NCBI GenBank assembly: GCA_039105265.1
Contig: JAPFFF010000003.1
Location: 2,232,001-2,296,000 of the forward strand
Length of the DNA: 64,000 nt
Direction: 5' to 3'
From: Tritrichomonas musculus
Taxonomy: Eukaryota > Parabasalia > Tritrichomonadida > Tritrichomonadidae
In this document: piece by piece, positions 34,351 through 44,399 of the stretch
Layout of the letters: each line of letters opens with the position of its first letter
Numbering within the stretch: position 1 is the first letter of the stretch
Made by a program: the position numbers and the translations under genes
The notes under the pieces: model-generated
The model's input: the letters and a program-made list of their open reading frames with translations, nothing else
Told to the model about the DNA's origin: nothing
The model's database searches: none

Positions 34351-35265
34351 ATGACGAAGAGTGTTCCATTTGCTAAAAAAGTATCTTCTCAATATGCGAA
34401 AGCTGAATTTTACTGGCGTGGAGGTGATGTGCTTCGCGAACGTGAATATATAGCCGATGAGTATAAAAAAGCGCTTGCTGAATATAGACGAGCTGAACTC
34501 GAATATAAACAAGTTGAACGTGAATGTTCTGATGCTTCCCAAATTCTCAATGAGAGAGAAAAATACACCAGTGCCCTTGCAAACTTTCTTGATGCAGACG
34601 CTGAAGGAGGACAAAATGAGGCCTATCAAAAAAAGAGGCTTACTGAACTCGAAAATCAAATCAGAGAAGCTGAAGCAGAACTTAATGAAGTCCGCTCAGT
34701 TCATCATCCTGCTATTGCATCAGGCTTACAAAAAGAAAAAGCATATCTATTAATCGAAATTCAGAGAAATGCTAAAGCGATCGATCTTGCAGATGAAAAT
34801 CAAGAAAATAATAAACGTCAGCTAGCTGCTTGCATGATATCTAATAAATATACTCAAGCAACCAAACTTGAAGGACAATTACAGGATTTGACTAGCAAGA
34901 AGAATTTTTTGAGAAATTTGGTTAATAAATCCAAAAAAGAATTTGATATCACTAAACCTTGTACCACATCACAGACAAAAGAAGCAAGACTTGAAAGAGC
35001 TGCTTTAATGCCGCAGGTTGATCTTGATCTAATTGCAGCAAGAGGTGCCGAAAAGAAACAGAGAAGGCCAAAGAAATGGGATAACAGATTAAGTCGAATG
35101 CTCGATGAACTTGACGAATTGAATGATAGATTAACAGATTTTGGGCTTGAAGATGAAGTAGTTGATACAGAGCAACTAAGAGAGAAGTACTTCCCTGATA
35201 AAAATAAAGATAAAGAAAACAACGGTGAAGAAGAAGAACAAGGCGGTGAAGAAAATAATGAATAA
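34351..35265 (+). CDS. Coiled-coil protein
   Basis: A 304-residue protein from ATG 34351. Residues about 30-210 are heptad-like and charged (DEYKKALAEYRRAELEYKQV, ENQIREAEAELNEV, KLEGQLQDLTSKKNFLRNLV), so a long coiled coil. A basic block (EKKQRRPKKWDNRLSRML) and an acidic Glu/Asn tail follow. The centre EVRSVHHPAIASGLQKEKA resembles the centre of the coiled-coil protein at 55712-56350 (VNPPHPKTISIMHAENELY), so the two may be paralogues. Probable cytoskeletal or scaffold role, by inference only. Confidence 0.7.
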   Translation: MTKSVPFAKKVSSQYAKAEFYWRGGDVLREREYIADEYKKALAEYRRAELEYKQVERECSDASQILNEREKYTSALANFLDADAEGGQNEAYQKKRLTELENQIREAEAELNEVRSVHHPAIASGLQKEKAYLLIEIQRNAKAIDLADENQENNKRQLAACMISNKYTQATKLEGQLQDLTSKKNFLRNLVNKSKKEFDITKPCTTSQTKEARLERAALMPQVDLDLIAARGAEKKQRRPKKWDNRLSRMLDELDELNDRLTDFGLEDEVVDTEQLREKYFPDKNKDKENNGEEEEQGGEENNE

Positions 35266-35551
35266 ATTAAAAATTGTAGTTTCGTTCATTTACATTATAT
35301 TTATGTTGAAGAAAAAAATAATTATTATTTAATAATTCTGATTACTAATATTAAAAATAACAAATGAGATAACATTTTATAAGCACATGCTTTATTCCTC
35401 ACTCTTTAATGTAGTTATTTGAATTTAAAAGGAAAAAAATTAATATAAGTATTGAAGAAAATTAATAGAGGCAAGTTTTATTTAAAAAAAAAAAAAAAAA
35501 AAATTGAATCACACCATTCTAAAGACGAGTAAGAAATCTTTTCGAGAATAA

Positions 35552-35695
35552 TTAACGAGCTTGATAATATAATCGAATTGGAGTACGTTTTTTATAAAGA
35601 ATCATACATCCGCATTGAGTGCATCGAACATCTTCTCTGGTTGTAACAATGATTGTTTTTCCGCATTGTGAACAAATATAAGCAACACCAGGCAT
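35552..35695 (-). CDS. RPB12: RNA polymerase subunit RPABC4 (RPB12-like)
   Basis: A 47-residue protein from ATG 35695 to TAA, too short for routine ORF lists. It opens MPGVAYICSQCGKTI and continues with VRCTQCGCMILYKKRT and RLYYQAR. Cys8-x2-Cys11 and Cys25-x2-Cys28 form the zinc site. The RCxxCGxxILYKKRT segment and the C-terminal AR are the family hallmark. RPB12/RPABC4 is shared by RNA polymerases I, II and III and helps hold the Rpb3/Rpb10/Rpb11 platform. The length is normal for the short form. It converges on the coiled-coil gene across about 290 bp holding a poly-A run (35484-35502). Confidence 0.92.
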   Translation of the reverse strand: MPGVAYICSQCGKTIIVTTREDVRCTQCGCMILYKKRTPIRLYYQAR

Positions 35696-35940
35696 CTTTC
35701 ACTAAAATTTATAGTCTGACTATTTTAAATTCAAAAAAAATTTCAGATAACATTTCATTACCAGAAATATTATAATTATTAGATATATTATTTAATATTT
35801 ATCAGCTTGGTTTTTATATTTAATATATATTAATAATTATTTATTTAGAAAAATATTTTTAGTATTTTTAATATTTTATGAGAAATCTGCATACACAATT
35901 TTATAACTAAAATAAACTCAATTCGAAAATTTTCACGCTT

Positions 35941-36566
35941 ATTCAATTTTTTTCTAAGAAAATTTACCAGTTTGTGGAACCTACTTTTTGAGCGAAGCTC
36001 AAAAAGTAGGTTCGACAAACTGGAATTCTTTTCAATTTCACTTTTTGAATGCGCCTCTTCATTTGCTGTAGATTAGAAGCTACTTTTTCAATTAAAATAT
36101 TAAAAAACGGATATGACAAAAAAAATTCTGAGAAATTAATTTTTTATTTATTTTCAAATTTAATTGTCGAAACTTCAGGAGATACACTTTGAAACCATTT
36201 AAAAGCAACTGTTGAGTAAATTGGATTTGATCATAGCCATTATTCTTGGCATTTGTTACGTCGAGGCGGTGCTCATCAGATATCAATATCAGGATTTTGC
36301 GATCCAAAGAGGAAAAAACATTGTTGATGGAAAAGAGAAGCTTATATAAGACGCTTTGATGTAGATTCCCAAATCACTAGCATTAGAAAAGCAAATCTAA
36401 TATGAAAATAAATAAAAAATTAATTTCTCAGAATTTTTTTGTCATATTCGTTTTTTTTATTTTAATTGAAAAAGTAGCTTCCATAATCTACAGCAAATGG
36501 AGTGGCAGCCTTCAAAAAGTGAACAATTGAAAAGAATTTTTTATTCTCAGAAAAATTAAAACAAAA
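35941..36566. mobile_element. Inverted-repeat element with hairpin in one arm
   Basis: A left arm (about 35941-36155) and a right arm (about 36405-36566) are imperfect inverted repeats. They share TTTGCTGTAGATTA, GAAGCTACTTTTTCAATTAA and TGACAAAAAAATTCTGAG. The left arm has an extra 57-bp hairpin at 35967-36023 that the right arm lacks. The 245-bp centre has no convincing gene; a minus-strand frame of 71 codons (36092-36307) runs partly through the arm. Looks like a deleted or non-autonomous DNA element. I could not define a target duplication. Confidence 0.55.
35967..36023. repeat. Near-perfect hairpin
   Basis: Two 27-nt arms (35967-35993, 35997-36023) pair with one mismatch around a GAA loop; the core is CTACTTTTTGAGC. 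Same design and same CTTTTTGAG core as the hairpin at 7216-7280, and likewise followed by CACTTTTTGA about 17 nt later. Confidence 0.75.
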
Positions 36567-37144
36567 TATAGATGTACCTGGACTAAGTTATTTCGGGTTA
36601 CAAAAGAGTTTCATGAATTATATTTTTTATTTATTAATAATATAATATTTATTTAAAAATAAATGGATACATTTATAATAATTACTTTTTTATAAATATA
36701 TAATCATATTTTAATAATTGAGAAAATAATCAATTTAATATTTGTATTGATTATTTTATTACATTGAAAATATAATTTCCATATATTCAAAAAGTTACTA
36801 ATATAAAAAAAATAATATCTCTGAAATTTTTTTTTTTTGTGATTACTTATAGAAAATTTGAATACTTTTTCCATTTCGAAAGATACTAAGCCAAGCTCTT
36901 TAAATAAACTTGATATTCACATAATATACATCTTTTTATAGAATATGGCTAAATCAAATTTCCAAATGGTAGGGCCAATTTTGCTGTAGCAATTTTCATT
37001 CAATTTTTCACTTTTTAAATTGATTATTCATAAAAAATTAAAAAAAATTCAATGGTACTGGTACATCTCAAAATATTTTGAATTGAAGATAAATAAATTC
37101 TGATAAATATTCAACGGTTTTATTGAATTTTTGGTTATTTTGCA

Positions 37145-38245
37145 ATGACATACAAAACACTATCAAACGATGACAAAGTCTCAATAATCAGATTTTACGA
37201 TCAATTAGGACCTAGATGGACCTCGATATCAAGATTAACTGGGTTCAACGAATCAACAATAAGAAGCTTCTGGCATAGGTATGAAGCAAAGCCGCAGCTT
37301 GAGATCAAACGAGGCAGACCACCAACTATATTTGACGATGTTAAACAGGCAGTAATAGGTGTTTTTGATTACGATGGCGAGACAACATTGAAAAATGCTT
37401 CTTTTGATTTTGACCTATCAAAGTCTACTATAAAAAGCATTTTAAACGATGATGCGATAAAATACATGAAAAAAACGCCAGTTCCTGCAATGAAAGAAGA
37501 GCATTTTGCAAGAAGAAAGTTTTTTTGTTCTTTTATTTCCGGCTTTGAGCCAAACCAAGTTCCAAATATCATAATAACAGACGAATCAACCGTTGAAATT
37601 GATTGTCACAAGCCAGGAATAAGGAGGCGTCGTGGGCATCATCCACCATTATCTTTATATAATGCTGAACAAAAACCGAAAACCGTTATGGTCTGGGCCG
37701 GCATTGGGCCTGGCGGATATCGAACAGAGTTGTTGCGAGTGAAAGGAAGGCTTAACTCAGAAGCCTATTGTAATTTATTAATTAACAATGGAATCGTTAA
37801 AAATTTGAATGATACTTTTGGCACAAACTACATTTTTCAGCAAGACAATGCGCCCTGCCATCGGTCGGCCTTCACAAAAGATACTCTTCTCAAAAAGTTT
37901 CCAGCATATTTAAATTGGCCGGCCAAATCGTCAGATCTGATCCCGATAGAACAGTTGTGGCATTATTTAAAACATAAGTTAGAAAACCAAACTTTTTCAA
38001 ACACTGATGAATTATTCAATAGACTCAAATATGAATGGGAATCAATACCAAAAAGCATTATTCATTCTCATTATTCTTCTTTTCACGCACGATGTACAGT
38101 ATGTGCCAGGCATGATGGACAATGTTTAAACACACTTTGGTCTGAAGTTCACAAGGAACATGATAAATATCGAACAAATCTCAATTATATAAACTTTTTA
38201 AATGGTTTATTTTTTTTAAATAGTTTACATATTATTTTTAATTGA
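37145..38245 (+). CDS. Tc1/mariner-type transposase (DD34E), intact
   Basis: A 366-residue transposase from ATG 37145 with no break. An N-terminal helix-turn-helix pair (about 5-110, WTSISRLTGFNESTIRSFW, then STIKSIL) is separated by an AT-hook-like KRGRPP (56-60). The catalytic triad is present: D146 (IITDES), D234 (QQDNAPCH) and E269 (IPIEQLW), with 34 residues between the last two, the Tc1 spacing. VWAGI at 184 is the usual strand. It cuts and pastes at TA. The terminal repeats are not certain: a possible right end is TTCAC-like sequence reversed to 38370 next to TA (38371-38372), and I found no matching left end. The C-terminal tail has a CxxC (CTVC). Confidence 0.9.
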   Translation: MTYKTLSNDDKVSIIRFYDQLGPRWTSISRLTGFNESTIRSFWHRYEAKPQLEIKRGRPPTIFDDVKQAVIGVFDYDGETTLKNASFDFDLSKSTIKSILNDDAIKYMKKTPVPAMKEEHFARRKFFCSFISGFEPNQVPNIIITDESTVEIDCHKPGIRRRRGHHPPLSLYNAEQKPKTVMVWAGIGPGGYRTELLRVKGRLNSEAYCNLLINNGIVKNLNDTFGTNYIFQQDNAPCHRSAFTKDTLLKKFPAYLNWPAKSSDLIPIEQLWHYLKHKLENQTFSNTDELFNRLKYEWESIPKSIIHSHYSSFHARCTVCARHDGQCLNTLWSEVHKEHDKYRTNLNYINFLNGLFFLNSLHIIFN

Positions 38246-38441
38246 ATTTTTGATAGATATGGTATAAGAATAAAAAAAAAAAGTTCACGTTATATTAGAC
38301 GGTTTATTTGAAAGGTTCAGAAAATATTGAAAGGAATAAAATTTATACGTGAAAATTTAAAAACTGAGTTTACACCACTAATTAATTCAATAGTTTTTAA
38401 TTGACCTTTTAGATGGTCATTTTAAGATTCAAAATAACGTA

Positions 38442-38804
38442 AACTCTGTCCAAAAATGTTCGACTTAACGTACACATAAACCGTATTTTCCACTGAAAAT
38501 TGACTAAAAAAACGATAAAGTGTCGAAAATTTCTGTTTTCTCTCAAAGCAATGTATTCAATTTTTCAGAAGTTTATTTTTATAATTATCCTTTCAGCAAG
38601 CAATTTTTATACAAGGAGCCCTGGTTTTTGAAAGAAATAGCCACGCCCTTAAGAGGAATTACAACTTTTTTTGGGACATGGGCTACTCTCAGAAAAAAGA
38701 GCTTTGGAAAAAACCTTCAAATCACCTTAAAGGTGCATGAGAAAAAAAATGATAATTTGAATACTCTCTCAAAATTCAATTGTCGAACATTTTTGGACAG
38801 AGTT
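38442..38804. mobile_element. TA-flanked MITE with 23-bp perfect TIRs
   Basis: AACTCTGTCCAAAAATGTTC begins at 38442 and its exact complement ends at 38804, 23 bp in all, each end inside TA (38440-38441, 38805-38806). The 363-bp interior has one plus-strand frame that runs through the right end and looks like chance. It lies about 200 bp after the Tc1 transposase, whose possible right end also reads AACTCxGT from TA, so the transposase may serve it. That link is inference. Confidence 0.7.
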
Positions 38805-38959
38805 TATGTTGAACCTTTCAATTTTTCAATAACCTTTATAAAACTTGAAAAACGATCTATTTTTTTACTTTAATTAAAATGAACATAAGATGTGATCATA
38901 CAAAAATATTTTGAAGAAATTTATTTAAATAATTACCAACTATTATAATAAGTTTTTCT

Positions 38960-39230
38960 TCAGGCGATCCCTGCAGATCCTTTTGCGATTGCCCATTGCT
39001 CTGGTTGCTTTTCAATTTTTCTTATTTTACCTCCGATCCCTCCATCTGTTGTGGCTGATGCTATTTGGTTGAGTAATTGTAAACAGCAATTACAATTCAA
39101 TTATTCATACATGAAACAAATCTACTTCCATCTTGAAATGTTCGATCACTATATGCTGATCCAGAAAAGCCAAGATCTATTTGTTGAATTAGCTGATTAA
39201 GATCACAATTAATATTGAGATCTTAATGAA
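38960..39230 (-). pseudogene. Decayed coding fragment, unknown
   Basis: The minus strand has two adjoining pieces with protein-like composition: INCDLNQLIQQIDLGFSGSA.. ending at a stop, then, in another frame, LLNQIASATTDGGIGGKIRK.. ending in QWAIAKGSAGIA and a stop. GC is higher than in the flanks. No ATG-led ORF. I do not recognise the family; it may be a gene remnant. Confidence 0.3.
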
Positions 39231-39243
39231 ATTATCCAATTTA

Positions 39244-39340
39244 GTCCAACAGTTAAATTCAATGTCTGAACTGTTAATTTGAATTTGGTCCAACAGTTAA
39301 ATTCAATGTCTGAAATAAATGTAAATTCAAATTAACTGTT
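39244..39340. repeat. Short direct and inverted duplication
   Basis: GTCCAACAGTTAAATTCAAT plus TGTCTGAA occurs twice (from 39244 and 39288), with inverted fragments of the same word (AACTGTT..) between and after. Probably a slipped or foldback duplication. Confidence 0.5.
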
Positions 39341-39611
39341 CAGTCTCTTTTTCTATTTTTTTTTCCACCTTCAAAATTATCAAAAACGAAAACTATCAAA
39401 AAATATAAGCCAAATTGAAAGGAGACAATGCTTTTTTGAACCAAGTTTATATTTTAAAAATGCGTGTCATGCTATTTTGATAGTGTAATCAAATTGTCAT
39501 CTCTTATTATCAATATTAAATATATTGAGGTTTTATTCAAAATTGAAATAAAAGTATTCGCGAAATGATCAAAAGTGAAATGAAAGTTAGAGACATTCAA
39601 TTACAAAATGG

Positions 39612-39644
<33 letters not shown>

Positions 39645-39769
39645 TTCTTTCTTTTGTATTATTAAAACATTTCTCTTCAATATTTTAGATAACGTACATG
39701 TGATATGAAGTTCATTATTTTTTGTATTACTCCATCGTGTATTGAAAAAAATTGAATACTTAGCATGAT

Positions 39770-42573
39770 ATGAATTTATTGATTCACTTTTATAATATGA
39801 ATGATGTAGATTTGTCACCAGAGAATATCCTAGAAAAAATAAAGGAAGTTCAACAACAATTAGAATCATTGTTTAGTAACAATAATTCTGCAAAAACCAG
39901 AGTTTTGCTCCTTGGGCCAACAGGAGTAGGGAAAACTACTTTTATGCATTTATTAGCTCAATGTAATATATCATCATCATATATAGATTCAAATCCCAAC
40001 TTAGTTTTGTAATTACCGAATTTTATAATTGGGCACACAGGTGAAGCTGAAACAACTCTTCCAGGCCTTAGAGAAGAATCAAACGTTTTATTATGTGATT
40101 GTCCAGGGTATAAATCAAAGAATCTTGAACTCCATTTCAATTGATGCATTGTTAACTCAACCATGCAAGATAAAAATATTGCTTGTATTAACGCAATCTC
40201 ATTTTGAAGTTGATAGAGGTAAAAGTGCATTAGAAATAATGGATGAAGCTGTAAGGTTTTTGACAGATTATAAACAATTAAAATCATGTGTTGGATTAGT
40301 TGTGACTAAAGTGATGCCAGGAACATCAATAGAAAGATGCTTAAAATAAAGGTTTAGAAATGCCGCCTTTATTGAACTTTATTATTACACATCCTGAAAG
40401 ATGTTTTAAAGTTATTCGACCTCTATCTGAAGGTCCATATGAGAATTTGGAAGATAGAGATCAAATTTTATCTTTTATTCAATCAGGAGAAGTTGAAAAT
40501 CCAGAACATAGAATACTAATTGATGAATCAACAATTGAAAAATTATGCAATTCGTGTAACAGGATGAATGAAAAATTGAACGAATCTCTTTGCAGTTTTA
40601 CAAATGTTCTTTCAGAAAAGTATTCAAATTGTACAACAGTATCAGAATTGAATGATTGGCTAAGCAAAATTACATTGTTAAGGGTCAATACATCACAAGG
40701 AATACAACAGTTTTATCAATCATTGTCCCAATTAAGTGAGTTCGAGTCATCAAAAAATGAACTTAGTCCATTTGTATTTTGGAATAGATTCTTTAATGAT
40801 GTTATTCGGAATAGCTCATCATTTTCTGCATCAAATGAATATATGTTAAACATAACAAAATTGAAAGCTTAAGATATAGGCGTAATGTTGCTGAAAACAG
40901 AATTCAAGAAGCACGTGATCAAAATATTATATCTATTGTTCAAAATATAGAAACAATTGTTAAACAAGGTGGAGTAATGCCTGATTGTTCATTTCGTCCT
41001 TTTGATGTACTAATTGAACATCCCATGCATTATTACACCGAGGCTTCCAATTTTGATCAAATTAGTATAAATGATTCATGCTTGATTGGCAAATTTACAC
41101 ATGAAGATATTGGATATTTAATGAAGCAAATGGAAACCGTTCTGAGAGATGTTGTTAATTATTTCGAATTAACAAAAAATGATGCTGTTTGTCAACCAAT
41201 TTTAGCCAGGATGAGAGATGCAGATGAAGATCCAGATAATTTCGAAGAATTCAAATATGTTACAGATACTTTTGGAAACAAAGCCCTTAGTGTTTTTGAA
41301 ATTAATTTCGTCACATCATTTCCTGTTGTAATTGGAGTGTCAATGAAAGGTCTTTTTTTAAAAAAAAGAGAGATATTGTTAATATTGATAGAATGCATCA
41401 TTGGTTTTCAGATGGAACTCATTCTCGTAGAATTGGTATGTATTAATGTGTTGGCCCAATGCTCAGGATATATGGTAAATTTGCAAAGTTATATCAACAG
41501 GATTGTTCTGTGAAATATAAAATATTTTGGATTTTATTTTTATGATGTTGAACCAATAAGACCAAATGAAAGTCTTCAATATCTCATTTCTCAATGCAGA
41601 TCAATGACAAATATTATAAATGCTGCAAATAATAGAAATTCATTTGAAGTGTTCAATGGAATATTTTCTTTATATAATCAGGATTGTGGTGAAATTGAAC
41701 AAAGAAAAATGGAAGATTTGGGGTCAAATATACTTGATTCGATTATAAGTGGTGATCATGTTGATAATATTTTACATCATTAACAGATGATTTAAATGTT
41801 CAACAAAAAAATCAAGATCAAATTGCATTATATTCAGAAGTTGTTGCAACAACAAGATTAATGCGTGCTATATATGAGCGAGGTATTGGTTCACATGAAA
41901 GAAAAGATCTGTTTGACAATTGTCAAAATACAGATGGATTAATTCGTGTTTATAGACGTCAAAATGTTCAAGATATTAACTCAATTATCGTTACACGCGT
42001 TAGAGATTTAATTTATGAAACAGAGAATTCAAATGACCAAACCTTGGTGATTTTAGTCCTGAAAACTTCGTTCAAACTTCACGCAGTTATATCTCAAAAA
42101 TTAATAGAGAATATGAACAGGCCCAAAATGACTTAATTGATTCGATACAAGATCTTTTCAATGCATTATTGTCAATCTCAAAGAATAGCACTAATAATAT
42201 AAGTTGTACTAGTTCAACAGGTGATTCCAGCCAACAAAGTGATAAACTTTTAGATGATCTTCAAAAAGTTGAAGGTGTGCAAATCGAAAATGAACAAGGT
42301 AATAAAGCAAATGTATCTATAAATGGTTCCATAATTCAAGTTGCAATTAAGAAATTAATTAAAATTTCACCTCAAATAATTCAAGCTTCCAAATCCACTG
42401 CAAAATTAATAAGTTTAAGATCTAAAAGCAATCAAATTAACAACTTTAAACCTTTAGTATCATTCTTTGAACGTACTTCAACTGCTTTATCTAATAATAA
42501 GATGCAAAGAATTATTTTGGATATATCAGATAATAGAATTACTTCTCTTGAACCAATTATATTTAAATTATAA
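39770..42573 (+). pseudogene. Decayed P-loop GTPase gene
   Basis: Successive plus-strand frames read as one protein but are interrupted by stops and frameshifts near 40012, 40147, 40349, 40870, 41510, 41780 and 42135. The first piece has the P-loop GPTGVGKTT (encoded about 39913-39940). The next frame has LLCDCPG, a G3 (DxxG) motif, and a third has LLVLTQSHFEVDRG and VVTKV, placed like a G4 region. The later pieces are helical, Ser/Asn-rich. It resembles lineage-specific trichomonad GTPases of unknown role; AIG1/septin-like alternatives remain. With at least six breaks it is surely not translated as one protein. Confidence 0.65.
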
Positions 42574-42932
42574 ATGAAATTCAGTTAAAATATTTCATAT
42601 ATATATTCAAAATTTCAGCATAAATATATTATAATATTTTTATAAGTAATTTTAGTAAATTTACCCCGTTTTCTTATCATCGTTGAAGAAAAGTGACGTT
42701 TTCATTCAATTTTTCAATTAAAATTTTTGATTTTTTTTTTCAATATTTATTATCCTCTCAATTAATTGAATATATTAATTTTTTTTTTTTGTACGTTTAT
42801 TTACGATGATGAAACTTCGAAGTGAATTTCTTCTATCAATGATTATTTAATTCATCTGTTCTTCAAGATATATTGTTTTTTTTTTTTTTTTTTAGAGAAG
42901 TTCAAAAAAAAAAAAAAAAAACATTCAGGTTG

Positions 42933-43140
42933 TGACATATTTGAATACTTTTCTTTCAATATTGAAAAAGTAATTCCACCTTGATTGAATCCAATTAAAG
43001 CAATAATTTAGATGAAGAAATCTTCTTTGTAGTGAAATTTATCAATTCTTAATTAATCATTTCATTGAAAACTTGAATAATTCAAAAGAAAACAAGACAC
43101 TATTTCAGAGGAATAATTGAAACAGGAACAATTTTTAATA
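42933..43140. repeat. Direct repeat, copy 1
   Basis: About 200 bp beginning TGACAT..TTGAATACTTTTC is repeated in direct orientation at 44071-44275, with GATGAAG..TCTTCTTTGTAGTGAA shared. A third, shortened copy lies at about 44281-44383. The spacer 43140-43730 has no gene; CTTTGAATGC..CGCCT..AAGCTACTTCAATT at 43470-43510 resembles the arm of the 36-kb inverted-repeat element. Confidence 0.65.
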
Positions 43141-43733
43141 AAGTTGGATTCAAAAAGCTTGGGACAACCTTTCAAAATATTTCTGATAAAAGTGGAAAAC
43201 GAAATCTCATTTTTATTCAAATTTTTTATTATAATAATTCGAAAACTCCCTTCGATTTTCCAACAAAAATGCAAATTCTCTTTTCTTCCTCGCAAGAAGA
43301 TATACCTCAAAGATACTTCTTTTGAAATATTTACTTTCAAGCCCTTCCATTTGTGTAGCTATCAGTATCACAAAAAAGACATAAAAAAGTACAAAAAAAG
43401 AATCAAAATCCAACGAAAAACTTAAACCCGCAATCTTTATTATGCTTTTATTTAAAAAATAAATGAAGTAGCTCTTTGAATGCAACGCCTTTCCAAAAGC
43501 TACTTCAATTTATGATTGATTATCTGTTTTATAAATTTTTGAGTATTTTACAAAACTCAAAAAGTGATACCTAGATAATCTATTTTTTATGCTTTTTGTA
43601 TAATTTTGATTTCAAATTGAGGATGATTTCCAGTTTTTTCCTTGCTCCAATCGAATATTAAATATATATATTTAATATTTAAAAAATCATATTTGATTTT
43701 AATTTTCTCTTTTATTTTTTACCCCTTTTCCCC

Positions 43734-44075
43734 TGTCATGCCTGGAAATCGAAAATAAACAAACTTTTTGTGAATTTTCAGTTTAAAAAAATTGAGAGAA
43801 TAAATAGTGAAAATAAATATCTTATTATCCATTGTTTTTCGTTACAAATTTTTACCGAGTCTTATCCCCATCCGCGGGATCTCGGCTCGGATTCGTTGCG
43901 CTCGACGCCCTCTAGGAGGTATGTAGATTTCGGAAAAAATTAAGTAAAAATGAAAAACAATTGATCAACATAAGATATTTATTTTCATTTTTTATTCTCT
44001 CAATTATTTTTTCAATAATGAAATTGAGAAAAAATTCACAAAAAGTTTGTTTATTTTCGATTTCCAGGCATGACA
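43734..44075. mobile_element. Foldback element with GC-rich loop
   Basis: TGTCATGCCTGGAAATCG at 43734 is inverted at 44058-44075, and the arms continue for about 110 bp through CAAACTTTTTGTGAATTTT and GAAAATAAATATCTTAT. The loop at 43856-43919 is strikingly GC-rich (CATCCGCGGGATCTCGGCTC..) in a genome of mostly A and T. No ORF. I could not fold the loop into a tRNA and do not recognise it. Confidence 0.6.
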
Positions 44076-44275
44076 TTGAATACTTTTCATTCAATATTGA
44101 AAAATTATTCCCAACATGATTGAATCCAATTAAAGCAATAATTTAGATGAAGATGTCTTCTTTGTAGTGAAATTTATCAATTCTTAATTAATCATTTCAT
44201 TGAAAACTTGAATAATTCAAAAGAAAATAAAACACTATTTCAGAGGAATAATTGAAAACGGAACAGTTTTTTTTA
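44071..44275. repeat. Direct repeat, copy 2
   Basis: Second copy of the repeat at 42933-43140, starting exactly at the right end of the foldback element (..GGCATGACATTGAATAC). Confidence 0.65.
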
Positions 44276-44399
44276 GAAATAAATGAAACAAGGACAACTT
44301 TTAATAGCAACAATTAAGATGAAGACGGCTTCTTTGCAGTAAATTGTATCAATTCTTAACTAATTCAAAAGAAAACTAGGCAGCCATTTATTAATTTAT

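Noticed and set aside
36092-36307. Minus-strand 71-codon ORF as a gene
   Set aside because: It runs out of the element centre into the inverted repeat arm and matches no family I know.
38520-38873. 117-codon plus-strand ORF
   Set aside because: It overlaps the MITE and its right TIR and continues into the flank; composition looks like chance.
43062-43485. Overlapping ORFs on both strands of about 90-100 codons
   Set aside because: Low-complexity Phe/Ile/Lys composition in a repeat region, no motif.
43856-43919. GC-rich loop as a tRNA gene
   Set aside because: I could not form a cloverleaf or find a TTCGAATCC-type T-loop; kept as an unexplained island.
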